A DNA stretch of 64,000 nucleotides from Flavobacterium zhairuonense (GCF_004352915.1 NZ_SJSY01000073.1:62001-126000), one strand, 5' to 3'. Counted from the stretch's first letter, positions 26,023 through 35,447 are shown. The notes: generated by a model not told the origin, from the sequence alone. Translations and numbers: made by a program.

Positions 26023-27885
26023 CTATCCTTCCAATTTAGCAGAAAGTTCAAACCAACGCTCTTCTTTTGCATCGATTTTATTGATTATGTTTTGAAGTTC
26101 GTTTGCTTTTTTCTCGATATCGTCATCGGAAACTTTTCCGTCAGAGAATAATTGTTCTATTTTGGCTTTTTCAGCTTCAAGATCTTTAATTTCTCTTTCG
26201 ATTTTTTGATATTCTTTTTGCTCGTTGAAGCTCAAATTTCCGGTTGGATTATTTTGTTTCCAATCTTTCTTTTCAGCTTTGTTTTCTTCTTTTTGAGCAA
26301 CATCAGCACTGTCTTCATAAGCTCTGAAATCAGAATAGTTTCCTGGGAAATTTTCGATTTCGCCCTGACCTCTGAAAACAAATAGATGATCAACAATTTT
26401 ATCCATGAAATATCGGTCGTGCGAAACTACTAAAAGGCATCCAGGGTAATCTAAAAGGAAGCTTTCTAAAACATTCAAAGTCACAATATCCAAATCGTTT
26501 GTTGGCTCATCCAGAATCAAAAAGTTTGGATTCTGGATCAAAACGGTACACAAATACAAGCGTTTTAATTCTCCACCACTTAATTTTTCGACATAATCGT
26601 ATTGTTTTTTGGCATCAAAAAGAAAACGTTCTAACAATTGCGAAGCCGAAATAATTTTTCCTTTCGCAAGAGGAATATATTCTCCATATTCTTTTATAAT
26701 ATCGATAACACGTTGTCCCGGCTTTGGATTAATTCCTGATTGCGTGTAATAGCCCACTTTTATAGTGTCACCTTTCACAACGCGTCCGCTGTCTGGCGGA
26801 ATTGTCCCTGTTAAAAGATTCAAGAAAGTCGATTTTCCAGTTCCGTTTTTACCAATAATCCCAATACGTTCTCCACGTTGAAAATCAAAACTGAAGTTGT
26901 CCAGAATAACGCGATCTTTGAATTTTTTAGAAAGTTTGTGAAGCTCAATAATTTTGCTTCCCATTCTTTCCATATTGATTTCAAGCTCAACTTTATTTTC
27001 TTTGCGTCGGCTTTGCGCTTTTTCTTTAATGATGTAAAAATCATCTTGACGTGACTTAGATTTGGTTGTTCTCGCTTTTGGTTGGCGGCGCATCCATTCT
27101 AATTCTTTTACAAATAAGTTTTTAGCTTTATCGATACTTGCATTTTCAGAAGTAATTCTTTCTTCTTTTTTCTGTAAGTAATAAGAGTAGTTTCCTTTGT
27201 ATTGATATAATTTTCCATTATCAAGCTCAAGAATTTCATTACAGACGCGTTCCAAAAAGAAACGATCGTGCGTAACCATAAACAAAGTGATGTTTTCTTT
27301 AGCAAAATAACTTTCAAGCCATTCGATCATTTCAAGATCCAAATGATTGGTTGGCTCATCCAAAATCAATAAATCAGGACGATTGATTAAGATTATGGCT
27401 AGTGAAAGACGTTTTTTTTGTCCTCCAGAAAGGTTTTTAACTTTAAGTTTAAAATCTTCCAGTTTTAGTTTGAAGAGAATTTGTTTGTACTGTGTTTCAA
27501 AATCCCATGCATTATGCTGATCCATAGCATCGAAGGCTTTTTGGTACGCTTCTTCGTCAGAAGGATTTTCTAACGCCTTTTCGTATGCTTCAATGACCTT
27601 AAGTGTTTCGTTGTCTGAAGCGAAAATGCTTTCTTCAATTGTCAATTCATCTTGCAGATTATTATCTTGAGAAAGAAACGCCATTCTGATTCCTTTTCTT
27701 AAAACAACTTGTCCAGTATCGGGTTCGTCCAAACCATTAATGATACTCATGATAGTGGTTTTTCCAGAACCGTTTTTTGCTATAAAAGCAATTTTTTGAT
27801 CTTTGTTGATTCCAAAAGAAATGTTGTCAAAAAGGACTCTTTCGCCAAATGACTTTGATATATTTTCTACAGATAAGTAATTCAC
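26023..27885 (-). CDS. ABC-F family ATPase, Uup-like
   Basis: A 620-residue cytoplasmic protein with two fused ABC domains and no membrane part. The first Walker A is IAKNGSGKTTIMS with LSGGQKKRLSLA; the second is IGKNGTGKSTFLN with LSGGELKRLYL. A linker of about 80 residues joins them (WMRRQPKARTTKSKSR), the ribosome-reaching arm typical of ABC-F. The C-terminal ~90 residues form a charged coiled coil (QKEYQKIEREIKDLEAEKAKIE), as in Uup, which binds DNA or ribosomes. The start codon is GTG at 27885-27883; no ATG fits, since the next upstream sequence is the promoter. Role in translation or transposon-excision control is family knowledge only. Confidence 0.92.
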   Translation of the reverse strand: MNYLSVENISKSFGERVLFDNISFGINKDQKIAFIAKNGSGKTTIMSIINGLDEPDTGQVVLRKGIRMAFLSQDNNLQDELTIEESIFASDNETLKVIEAYEKALENPSDEEAYQKAFDAMDQHNAWDFETQYKQILFKLKLEDFKLKVKNLSGGQKKRLSLAIILINRPDLLILDEPTNHLDLEMIEWLESYFAKENITLFMVTHDRFFLERVCNEILELDNGKLYQYKGNYSYYLQKKEERITSENASIDKAKNLFVKELEWMRRQPKARTTKSKSRQDDFYIIKEKAQSRRKENKVELEINMERMGSKIIELHKLSKKFKDRVILDNFSFDFQRGERIGIIGKNGTGKSTFLNLLTGTIPPDSGRVVKGDTIKVGYYTQSGINPKPGQRVIDIIKEYGEYIPLAKGKIISASQLLERFLFDAKKQYDYVEKLSGGELKRLYLCTVLIQNPNFLILDEPTNDLDIVTLNVLESFLLDYPGCLLVVSHDRYFMDKIVDHLFVFRGQGEIENFPGNYSDFRAYEDSADVAQKEENKAEKKDWKQNNPTGNLSFNEQKEYQKIEREIKDLEAEKAKIEQLFSDGKVSDDDIEKKANELQNIINKIDAKEERWFELSAKLEG

Positions 27886-27902
27886 AAGAATAAAATTTTT
27901 TG

Positions 27903-27933
27903 CAAAAGTAAACTATTATCTCCCGATTTGCGA
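27903..27933 (-). promoter_or_regulatory. Promoter of the ABC-F gene
   Basis: On the minus strand the -7 box is TACTTTTG (27903-27910), 17 bases before the GTG start. TTCG lies 20 bases further upstream as a weak -33 box. The promoter position supports the GTG start. Confidence 0.55.
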
Positions 27934-27934
27934 A

Positions 27935-28900
27935 TTATTTGTGAATGTAGGAATTCAGAATTGAGCTCAAATCAAAATAATGAATTTTCGCCGGAACATT
28001 AATGATTGGTTTGCGCGTCAATGTTTCATTTGTTAGGTAATAATGAAGTCCGTCTGTAGTCGCAATTCCTTCGATTTGATGAAAAGAAAGCTGAAGGTCA
28101 ATTCGACGTTTGTTTCCCGAATCGAATTCATGGTTTTTGAAATCATATAGCAAATATAAAAAAGGTTTTCCGAGTTTGGAATAGCCACAAAGTACAACCA
28201 GTTTTTTGGATTCCAAATAAGTGGCACCAGTTACCAAGCCTTTGGTGTCAATTGTTTGTTTTAACTGTGCAATATGATTTCCAAGTTGATTAGGCAAAAC
28301 ATAAATGTTTGTTTTAGATGATTTCCATTGTTTGGTAAACAGGTAAATGCTGTCTTTGGTCGCAATAAAGGCTTCGCAATCAAAATTAGTTGTATTGGGT
28401 TTTTGTAGAGAAAAGTCAGTTTGATCAGAATATTTGAAAGAAATAGTCTCAATAGTAGGCTTGCCATTCAGAAAATCTGTTTTACTGATTTTTAAAATGT
28501 TTAAATCAACTCTGTTTCCAGAAAGGTTATTTCCAAAATCACCAATATAAACACTAGAGCTGTCTTGTGAAATCTCTTCCCAATCGTGATTGATGACTTT
28601 GTCGAGAATGATTTTTTTTTGGATTTTCCCTAGAGTGTCTAGTCCATAAATAGTTTTGTCATGATCGTCATTATGCGTCCAAAGTAAATCTCCAAAAGAA
28701 ATTAATCCAGAAGTTTCTCCAATAGTGTCATTTAGCTTTACGGAATATTTAGGCTTTAGTTTTAAATTTTCGTAATGGCAACTGCCGTTATTTTCAACAG
28801 CATTTGGATCGTAATTTTTAGCTAGTAAATCAGTACAGCCAAATGATTGTGAATAAGCCGAATTAAATATTAAGAATAAAAAGAAAGCTAAATTTTTCAT
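27935..28900 (-). CDS. Secreted beta-propeller-like protein
   Basis: A 321-residue exported protein (signal peptide LAFFLFLIFNSAYS). Just after the signal comes the short Cys-containing motif FGCTDLLAKNYDPNAVENNG, which ends in a further Cys: a GCTDxxAxNY repeat that Bacteroidota place in many surface proteins. The rest looks like a SdiA-regulated/phytase-like beta-propeller: GETSGLISFGDLLWTHNDD, INHDWEEISQDSSSVYIGDFGNN and FDCEAFIATKDSIYLF repeat an Asp-Glu-containing loop between blades. No secretion-sorting (type 9) domain is seen at the C-terminus. No neighbour hints at a role. Enzymatic function is not assigned. Confidence 0.72.
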   Translation of the reverse strand: MKNLAFFLFLIFNSAYSQSFGCTDLLAKNYDPNAVENNGSCHYENLKLKPKYSVKLNDTIGETSGLISFGDLLWTHNDDHDKTIYGLDTLGKIQKKIILDKVINHDWEEISQDSSSVYIGDFGNNLSGNRVDLNILKISKTDFLNGKPTIETISFKYSDQTDFSLQKPNTTNFDCEAFIATKDSIYLFTKQWKSSKTNIYVLPNQLGNHIAQLKQTIDTKGLVTGATYLESKKLVVLCGYSKLGKPFLYLLYDFKNHEFDSGNKRRIDLQLSFHQIEGIATTDGLHYYLTNETLTRKPIINVPAKIHYFDLSSILNSYIHK

Positions 28901-29352
28901 GTATAAACTTTTCTCTCAATGAGATAGGCAAAAGTAATTTTAAATATTGAGAATTTTATCGAAAATTACTCGATAAAAATATTTTTAGAGATACAATTTT
29001 TTAAAAATTAAGGTGTTATTCCTGAAGATGAAAATACGTTTAAGATGTATTAAATTAAGACATTTCTTTCTTTGTGTGTTTTAGTATTCATTTTAGAAAT
29101 GTATTTTTGCAAAAATATTAGAGGGCTATTCTTACGGTTGTGTGTTTATGTTGTTGGTAAACAGTGCTTTGTGGTTAATAGTCGTTATTCTGACATCTTT
29201 TTTAAAGTATTATTTAATAAAAAAAACTTAAAATTTGTCAATATATTTGCCGCTAATGCAAATTTTTCTGCTTTCAAATTTTGGGAGTTGGAAGGGCGAA
29301 GCCGTGTGTTGAAAACAACAATAAAATTTCAAAAAAAACACTTAAAAAAAAT
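28901..29352. other. Divergent intergenic region before the exopolysaccharide locus
   Basis: About 450 bases without a convincing gene. On the minus strand a TACTTTTG -7 box (28929-28936) precedes the propeller gene by 28 bases. On the plus strand there are two TAnnTTTG boxes, TATTTTTG at 29102-29109 and TATATTTG at 29242-29249. Either would give the first exopolysaccharide gene a long leader (roughly 240 or 100 nucleotides). No strong hairpin was found in that leader by eye. Confidence 0.5.
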
Positions 29353-29778
29353 ATGAAAATAGGCATTACATTTAGTGCATTTGATTTGTTGCACGCTGGA
29401 CATATCAAAATGCTAGAAGAAGCAAAACGTCAATGCGATTATTTGATCGTTGGTTTGCAAACAGATCCAACTTTAGATCGTCCAGAAAAAAACAGCCCAA
29501 CTCAGACAGTAGTTGAACGTTATATACAACTAAAAGGGTGCAAATTTGTTGATGAAATCGTTCCTTATGCAACAGAGCAAGATTTAGATGATATATTACG
29601 CGCTTTTAAAATTGATGTTCGAATACTTGGCGATGAGTATAAGGATAAACAATTTTCTGGAAGAGCATATTGTGAGGAGAAAGGAATTGAATTGTATTTT
29701 AATACTAGAGATCACCGTTTTTCAAGTAGTGGATTGAGAAAAGAGGTTGCGGTAAAGGAACTTTCTAAAGTTAGCTAA
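29353..29778 (+). CDS. TagD-like cytidylyltransferase-family protein
   Basis: A 141-residue nucleotidyltransferase that joins a phosphorylated alcohol or sugar to CMP or AMP. The HIGH-type motif is LLHAGHIKM (HAGH at 14-17) after the strand KIGITFSAFD. RFSSSGLR near the C-terminus corresponds to the second nucleotide-binding motif. The family includes glycerol-3-phosphate cytidylyltransferase (TagD) and the heptose and phosphocholine enzymes. In front of a polysaccharide locus, activation of glycerol phosphate or a similar decoration is plausible, but the partner transferase is not obvious. An upstream in-frame ATG at 29281 would add 24 poorly structured residues; ATG 29353 gives the standard family start MKIGITF. 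Confidence 0.88.
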   Translation: MKIGITFSAFDLLHAGHIKMLEEAKRQCDYLIVGLQTDPTLDRPEKNSPTQTVVERYIQLKGCKFVDEIVPYATEQDLDDILRAFKIDVRILGDEYKDKQFSGRAYCEEKGIELYFNTRDHRFSSSGLRKEVAVKELSKVS

Positions 29779-29951
29779 GTTTTTAACTATTAAAGTTCTA
29801 TTTTTATCATTTAAGATAATGGTTATATGTTTTGCATCATTATAAAACAAAATTATAATTAATAAAATTATCAAATTTTTAGTTTTAAAAAAAAACATGG
29901 GTTAATTCAAATATTATTGGATTGAAAGCGATTCTCTTAGAATGAATAAGT

Positions 29952-29959
29952 TAAATTTG
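29952..29959 (+). promoter_or_regulatory. Candidate promoter -7 box for the SGNH hydrolase gene
   Basis: TAAATTTG, 27 bases before the ATG at 29987. It lies inside the longer reading frame starting at 29942, which favours the shorter protein. Confidence 0.4.
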
Positions 29960-29986
29960 TGTAAAATTATCAAAATAAAGTTGCTT

Positions 29987-30700
29987 ATGAGAAAAAAAAT
30001 ACTTACCAGTAGTAAATGGCTATTGTTGTTAGCGCTATTATTCATTAATTGTACTGCGGATCCTGATGAACCCCAACTTCCTCAAAATGTAAACAAAAAA
30101 GACAAAATAACTGTAGTTATTATAGGATCTTCGATTGCAAGTGGTCAGGGAGCTAGTGATTATTCAAATTCGTGGGCAGGTCTTTTAAAAGCAGCTACAA
30201 AAGATAGTATTATTAACAATGCTAAAGGCGGATATACTACTTTTCATTTTTTGCCTGAGACCATTTCTAATAATTTGGGTATCGAGACGGATGTTAAGCG
30301 AAATATTACGACAAGTTTGAAATTAAATCCCGATATGATTATTTTCTCCATTACAACAAATGATATTGCAAATGGTTTTACAGCCAATCAATATATTGCT
30401 AATATGAAAACAATGACTGATTTGTGTGAACTAAATCACGTTTCTTTTTTAGTTGGTTCAACAACCCCGAGATTGCTTGACGAAAAAAAATCTCAAGGCT
30501 TAATTGAGGTTAATAACCAATTGAAAAGCATATATAAAGATAAATTTGTAGATTACTATCATGATCTTGTTAATTCAGGATCTCCTACCCTTAAAAGCAT
30601 TTACGATTCAGGTGATAATACACATCCTAATAATGCAGGCCATGGAGTTATTTATAATGCTTTTTATCCGGTTTATTTAAAAACGAAGAAAAATATATAG
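29987..30700 (+). CDS. SGNH/GDSL hydrolase lipoprotein
   Basis: A 237-residue exported esterase-like protein. From ATG 29987 it starts MRKKILTSSKWLLLLALLF and reaches a lipobox FINC, a standard lipoprotein signal; the ATG at 29942 would place 15 extra residues before it. SGNH blocks are visible: block I IIGSSIASGQGAS (nucleophile Ser), block III TTNDIANG (Asn) and block V DNTHPNNAGHGV (Asp and His). Such enzymes remove acyl or acetyl groups, often from polysaccharides. As the second gene of the exopolysaccharide locus it may deacylate the exported polymer, opposite in effect to the acyltransferase encoded next. Confidence 0.82.
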   Translation: MRKKILTSSKWLLLLALLFINCTADPDEPQLPQNVNKKDKITVVIIGSSIASGQGASDYSNSWAGLLKAATKDSIINNAKGGYTTFHFLPETISNNLGIETDVKRNITTSLKLNPDMIIFSITTNDIANGFTANQYIANMKTMTDLCELNHVSFLVGSTTPRLLDEKKSQGLIEVNNQLKSIYKDKFVDYYHDLVNSGSPTLKSIYDSGDNTHPNNAGHGVIYNAFYPVYLKTKKNI

Positions 30701-30782
30701 AATAATTAATTAAAAATTCTATGATGTCTTAATTATATGAAATAATTAACATCAAATTAAATTGTAATAAGCAGCGCTCTTT

Positions 30783-31487
30783 ATGGCTATTTTAAAAAAA
30801 ATCTGGAACAAAAGGTCTATATTAAGATCTTTACCTTATACTATTTATTTCAACTTTCATTATTTGCCTTTAAAACAAGCTTGGAAACTACCAATATTAT
30901 TATATAAGCCAGAGCTTTTGGATATGAAGGGCAAGGTTATTTTAGATTTTCCAAATATCAAAACTGGTATAGTTAAAATGGGTTTTCGCTCAGTGTCTTT
31001 ATATCCAAATGGTGGTATTATGTGGGAAAATCATGGAGGCACTGTCATATTTAAAGGAAAATGTGAAATAGGAAATGCTTCTGCTATTTCAGTAGGTGAC
31101 ACTGGGAATGTTGAATTTGGGGATAATTATTTAAGTACGACAAGTGTGAAAATTGTTTCTTACTGTTCAATTAAATTCGGAAAAAATGTACGTGTTGCGT
31201 GGGAGGCTCTTATCATGGATACTTCATTTCATAAGCTAAAAGCAATGGATGGCACCAAAAAAGGAGAGACATTAGCTCCTATTGTAATTGGGGATAATAA
31301 CTGGATTCCAATTCGATGTACAATTTTAAAAGGAACAAAAACACCTGACTATTGTATTTTCGGAGCAGGTTCTTTATTAAATAAGGACTATACTGATCAT
31401 CCTACTCATAGTCTGTTGGCAGGTAATCCGCCAACAGTTAAGGTGACAAATATATGGCGTGATGTTAATGATGATAGCATGGTTTAA
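30783..31487 (+). CDS. Hexapeptide-repeat acyltransferase
   Basis: A 234-residue left-handed beta-helix transferase. The hexad pattern runs through MWENHGGTVIFKGKCEIGNASAISVGD and later IVIGDNNWIPIRCTILKGTKTP with CIFGAGSLLNKD and HSLLAGNPPTVK, the usual end of the coil with the acetyl-CoA site. A possible catalytic His is in DTSFHKLKAMD. The N-terminal ~60 residues are less typical and basic (LKKIWNKRSILRSLPY). It probably O-acetylates a sugar of the repeat unit. It is part of the polysaccharide locus by strand and spacing (82 bases after the esterase, 56 before wzx). Confidence 0.85.
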   Translation: MAILKKIWNKRSILRSLPYTIYFNFHYLPLKQAWKLPILLYKPELLDMKGKVILDFPNIKTGIVKMGFRSVSLYPNGGIMWENHGGTVIFKGKCEIGNASAISVGDTGNVEFGDNYLSTTSVKIVSYCSIKFGKNVRVAWEALIMDTSFHKLKAMDGTKKGETLAPIVIGDNNWIPIRCTILKGTKTPDYCIFGAGSLLNKDYTDHPTHSLLAGNPPTVKVTNIWRDVNDDSMV

Positions 31488-31543
31488 AATTAAAATCTAA
31501 TAATTTTAAGGACGCTATTTTAACACAATATTTTCGTATTTTA

Positions 31544-32989
31544 ATGGGGATAAAAAAAAATTTTGCATATAATGCTATTCTTACAGGAGCTAATTTTATT
31601 TTTCCAATACTGGTTTTTCCATATGTATCTCGAGTACTAGGAGTTTCTAATGTGGGATTATTTAACTTTATCGATAATATAATAAATTATTTTATACTTT
31701 TCTCAATGTTAGGTATTAGTGCTACTGGCATTAGAGAAATAGCAAAAAATAAAAATAACATTGATGAACTTCGAAACACGTTTTCAAGTATTTTTTTATT
31801 AAATGCAATTTGTACTGCCATTGTTTTAGTGGTTTTAGTATTGGCAGTTGTTTTTGTTCCAAAATTGCATCAAAATTGGGATTTAATGTTTTTAGGCGGA
31901 GTTAAATTAATCTTTAATTTGTTTCTGGTAGAATGGTTCTTCAAGGGAATGGAGAATTTTAAATATATTACGATAAGATCCGTAATTGTAAAATTTATTT
32001 TTGTGCTATCTGTTTTCATCTTTGTGAAGAATCAATCGGATGTCAAAATCTATTATGGTTTAATGGTTTGCACAGTGGCATTAAATGCAATTTTTAATTT
32101 TGTATATCTTAGGAAATTTACATCGTTTAGTTTCAAAAATATATCTTTTTCTCCTTTTATTAAATCCTTTTTTACGATAGGGGTATATATGATTTTAACG
32201 TCAATGTATACTTCGTTTAATATTGCCTATTTAGGTTTTATTTCGGGAGATATTGAGGTCGGTTATTATACGACTGCTACCAAGTTATATGGAATTTTAT
32301 TGTCTGTATTTTCGGCTTTAACAACGGTTATGTTGCCTAGAATGAGTGCCCTCGTTGCAGAAGGGGATATTGATGAAGTTAAAAGATTGACCTCAAAGTC
32401 ATATGACGCCTTAATTGCTTTTTGTCTTCCATTAATTATTATATCCACGGTATTTGCACGTGAAATTATTATGTTAATAGCAGGACCGGGATATGAAGGA
32501 GCCATATTGCCAATGCGCATCATTATGCCTTTAATGTTGATAATTGGAATGGAAGAGATAATGGTCCTTCAATTATTAATGCCTTTAAAAAAAGATAAAG
32601 TGATATTAATCAATTCTATTATTGGTGCAAGTGTAGGCTTAATATTAAACGTTTTTTTGGTGCCTACTTTTAAAAGTCTTGGTTCTTCAATAGTGTGGAT
32701 CTGTTCAGAGATAAGTGTATTATTAGTTGCTCAATATTTTGTGAAAAAGTTTTTAAATATTCAATTTCCTAGCAAAAAAGTTTTCAAAAATATCGTTTAT
32801 GCACTTCCAATATTAGTGTTAAACCTGTATTTTCAAACTTTTAAAATTTCAGAAATATTTATGCTAATTATAGCTTGTAGTGTAACTTTTGTTTATTTTG
32901 CATGCATTCAGATTTTTATAATTAAAAATGAATTGTTGGTTGTTTATTGTAAAAAACTCAAATTTTTGCCAAAATCTCATTCCATATAG
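31544..32989 (+). CDS. wzx: Wzx-type repeat-unit flippase
   Basis: A 481-residue membrane protein with about 14 helices, of the MATE/MOP polysaccharide-transporter group. The N-terminus is characteristic: KNFAYNAILTGANFIFPILVFPYVSRVLG, with the family's FPYVSRVLG. It flips the undecaprenyl-linked repeat unit from the cytoplasmic to the periplasmic face of the inner membrane. Arg and Lys residues in TGIREIAKNKNN and further helices line the likely cavity. It is next to the polymerase gene, as usual for Wzx/Wzy loci, but separated from it by 250 bases. Base composition is lower in G+C than the flanks, as usual for such genes. Confidence 0.9.
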   Translation: MGIKKNFAYNAILTGANFIFPILVFPYVSRVLGVSNVGLFNFIDNIINYFILFSMLGISATGIREIAKNKNNIDELRNTFSSIFLLNAICTAIVLVVLVLAVVFVPKLHQNWDLMFLGGVKLIFNLFLVEWFFKGMENFKYITIRSVIVKFIFVLSVFIFVKNQSDVKIYYGLMVCTVALNAIFNFVYLRKFTSFSFKNISFSPFIKSFFTIGVYMILTSMYTSFNIAYLGFISGDIEVGYYTTATKLYGILLSVFSALTTVMLPRMSALVAEGDIDEVKRLTSKSYDALIAFCLPLIIISTVFAREIIMLIAGPGYEGAILPMRIIMPLMLIIGMEEIMVLQLLMPLKKDKVILINSIIGASVGLILNVFLVPTFKSLGSSIVWICSEISVLLVAQYFVKKFLNIQFPSKKVFKNIVYALPILVLNLYFQTFKISEIFMLIIACSVTFVYFACIQIFIIKNELLVVYCKKLKFLPKSHSI

Positions 32990-33063
32990 ATAAAAGGAGT
33001 TGTGGACAAGCTTTTTAATTAACAATCAATTTGAAAACGGCGTTAATGATAATAATTGTTTTA

Positions 33064-33122
33064 AGGACAAAAAGTATATGAAAAACTTTTTTTTAGATTT
33101 TATTTTCCAGAACTTTTGTCCT
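33064..33122 (+). other. Imperfect long hairpin in the wzx-wzy gap
   Basis: AGGACAAAAAGT (33064-33075) and ACTTTTGTCCT (33112-33122) are inverted copies, one T apart, enclosing 36 AT-rich bases. The gap of 250 bases is unusually long for this locus. Its role is unknown: possibly attenuation between flippase and polymerase, or a remnant of a deleted gene. Confidence 0.4.
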
Positions 33123-33238
33123 AATGCCCAGATCTAAAATGTCATTTCAACAATTTATATTGGTTCTTATTTTTTTTGTATACAACTTAAAAGTTTTGAT
33201 AGAGATTAAATGTATTAAACATGATGTAAAACGATTTT

Positions 33239-34501
33239 ATGGAACTTCTTATAATTAATTCTTGTCTCTATTTTTTTGCAATCTTTTTTTATTACAAAAA
33301 GAAATGTTCCTTAGATTTAGGTTTTTTTTTACTTGCCGCTTTTTTTTTATCAAGTGTTGGATCTTGTTGGTATTATACTTACTATGTTGCCAGCCATTCA
33401 TATACAAATCTTACTTTATTAGCATTTATATATCTGTTTGGATTAACTATAGTTTGTTTATTGCCTATTTTAAGGCAAGATATGTCAAATATAAGATATG
33501 TTAGAACTTATCAAGTGTCTGAGTTTTTAACTATTTGTTCTTTTATATTCGCAATTGCCAGTGTTATTCCTTTCTTTCAGTTAATTTCGAAAATTTCCTT
33601 TGGAAGCGTTGGTCTTTCTTTAGGGAAAATGTACGAATCTAATGAAGATAATGCAAGCTTGTTGTTCTCTGGTGTGGGTAAAATTTCTTTTTCAGTTATC
33701 CGACATTTTGGAGATGTTGTTTTAGTTCTTTGGGGCTATCAGCTTACATTGCAGAAGAAAAATGTTTTTTTATTGCTTGGACTGTCTATTTCGTTATTGA
33801 CATTTCTATTATTTGGGTTTTTATCAGGAAGCCGAGGAGGTATACTTTTTAATATTGTTGGTATTTTCAGTGTCTTTCTTATTTTAAAAAATGTACTTGA
33901 CAAAAAAATTGTTAGACTCATTACTCGATGGGGACTAATAAGTATAATTGTTATTGCCTTTTTGTTTCTTTTAATTAGCATCTCTAGATTTGATTATGCT
34001 GTTTCTGAAAGTGATGATGCTGAAAATTCATTTTTAAGGTGGATTAGTCAATATATCGGGGAAGGAATGATGAGGTTTAATCACACAATTTGGAATTTGA
34101 ATACATACATGGATGGAGCACAAAATTTTAATTACTTCTTGGATTTATTTGGGTTCATATCTTTTTCAAATTATGAGAGTTTGGTTAATTATTATGGAAT
34201 GAAATTGCAAACACCTGTGGACGTTTTTTATACTTTCATTGGCGATTTTGTAATTGATTTTGGAATATTAGGAGCTCCTGTTTTTTGCTTTATTTTATAT
34301 TGGTTATTAAAAAAAACAATGCATTTTAGGAAAGGTGGTATTGAAATTTGGCAATTGATAATACTAATACAATTTTGTCATTTGTTTTTCTTTGGATTTG
34401 CAAGTAATGTATATAGAGGCTACTATATTCAAGAAAGCTTAATTTATTCCTGGGTTTTTGCGCTTATTACTTATTTAATTCCTAGATTAAAAAGAGTTTA
34501 A
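33239..34501 (+). CDS. wzy: Wzy-type oligosaccharide polymerase
   Basis: A 420-residue membrane protein with about 10-11 helices and no soluble enzyme domain. The hydrophobicity pattern, the central LTFLLFGFLSGSRGGILFNIVG (the SGSRGG segment is typical of O-antigen/EPS polymerases) and a large periplasmic loop around SRFDYAVSESDDAENSFLRWI identify it. It polymerises flipped repeat units in the periplasm. Wzy proteins diverge fast and are recognised by topology and context more than by sequence, so the call relies on its position right after wzx and before the glycosyltransferases. Confidence 0.82.
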   Translation: MELLIINSCLYFFAIFFYYKKKCSLDLGFFLLAAFFLSSVGSCWYYTYYVASHSYTNLTLLAFIYLFGLTIVCLLPILRQDMSNIRYVRTYQVSEFLTICSFIFAIASVIPFFQLISKISFGSVGLSLGKMYESNEDNASLLFSGVGKISFSVIRHFGDVVLVLWGYQLTLQKKNVFLLLGLSISLLTFLLFGFLSGSRGGILFNIVGIFSVFLILKNVLDKKIVRLITRWGLISIIVIAFLFLLISISRFDYAVSESDDAENSFLRWISQYIGEGMMRFNHTIWNLNTYMDGAQNFNYFLDLFGFISFSNYESLVNYYGMKLQTPVDVFYTFIGDFVIDFGILGAPVFCFILYWLLKKTMHFRKGGIEIWQLIILIQFCHLFFFGFASNVYRGYYIQESLIYSWVFALITYLIPRLKRV

Positions 34502-34505
34502 ATTG

Positions 34506-35447
34506 ATGATGGAGAATAATTTAGCGATAATAATCCCGGCCTATAAGGCTGATTTTTTAGATGATGCATTGCAATCCATAGCTAATCAGACATGCAAGCG
34601 TTTTACCCTTTATATTGGTGACGATTGTAGTCCAAATAATTTATATGCTATAGTTTGCAAATATGAAGGTCTTATTGATATTGTATATAAAAAGTTCGCA
34701 AAAAACATTGGAGGCTATGATTTGGTTGGTCAATGGGAACGATGTATAGACATGGTTCAGGAAGAGGAATGGTTATGGCTATTCTCAGATGATGATATTA
34801 TGACAAATAATTGTGTCGAAGAATTTTATAAGTATTTAGATTCAGATAAAGAAGCACAGCTTTTACATTTTAATGTTGATATTATAAATGAAAAAGGAAA
34901 ATGCGAAAAACAAGGGAATTTATTTCCTTCGAGGCTGTCGTCTCTTGATTTTTTCAGAAGAAGAATGGAGGGAGAAATTTTTAGTTTTGCCGTTGAATAT
35001 GTTTTTACTCGAAAATTATATTTTCAAAACGGAAAATTTCAAAAATTTGATTTAGCTTGGTGCTCTGATGATGCAACTTGGGTAAAATTTGCCAGAGATT
35101 TTGATATTTTGACTATAAATTCATCTGCAAAAGTTTATTGGCGCTATAGTGGTCAAAATATTTCATCTTTAAATGTTGACGAATCTATTTTATTGAGAAA
35201 ATTGAATTCTAAATTAGAATATTTGAAGTGGGCTATTAATTTTTTCAAGGACAATAGGATCGCTTTGACTTATAATAGAGTTAGTAAGATCAAATGGGTA
35301 TTATTGGATTTAAAAGAATTTTATTATTTACCCCTCTTAAAACGTCTAAATATTGCCTATAGGTATGGAGCAAAAACAGGATTTTTTGTAGATGGATTGT
35401 TAGGTGTTTTATATGTGATCTATATTGAATTTAAAAAGCGAATATGA
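34506..35447 (+). CDS. Family 2 glycosyltransferase
   Basis: A ~313-residue GT-A inverting glycosyltransferase. The nucleotide-binding start is NNLAIIIPAYKADFLDDALQ with QTCKRFTLYIGDDCSPNN, and the metal-binding DxD appears as LFSDDDIM near residue 95. A catalytic region follows at FDLAWCSDDATWVKF. It adds one sugar of the repeat unit to the lipid carrier in the cytoplasm. The frame opens with TTG then two ATG codons; I take the first ATG (34506). It overlaps the next glycosyltransferase gene by 4 bases (ATGA at 35444), so the two are coupled. Confidence 0.87.
   Translation: MMENNLAIIIPAYKADFLDDALQSIANQTCKRFTLYIGDDCSPNNLYAIVCKYEGLIDIVYKKFAKNIGGYDLVGQWERCIDMVQEEEWLWLFSDDDIMTNNCVEEFYKYLDSDKEAQLLHFNVDIINEKGKCEKQGNLFPSRLSSLDFFRRRMEGEIFSFAVEYVFTRKLYFQNGKFQKFDLAWCSDDATWVKFARDFDILTINSSAKVYWRYSGQNISSLNVDESILLRKLNSKLEYLKWAINFFKDNRIALTYNRVSKIKWVLLDLKEFYYLPLLKRLNIAYRYGAKTGFFVDGLLGVLYVIYIEFKKRI

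Noticed and set aside
29281..29352. Upstream start for the TagD-like protein
   Set aside because: The added 24 residues are low in structure and not family-like; ATG 29353 gives the canonical N-terminus.
29072..29356. Open frame of 94 codons upstream of the TagD-like gene
   Set aside because: Composition is Phe/Lys/Cys-rich without domain signs, and it overlaps the true start of the nucleotidyltransferase and both promoter candidates.
33124..33258. Possible 44-residue reading frame between wzx and wzy
   Set aside because: It overlaps the wzy start in another frame, has no recognisable family and is near chance length for AT-rich DNA.
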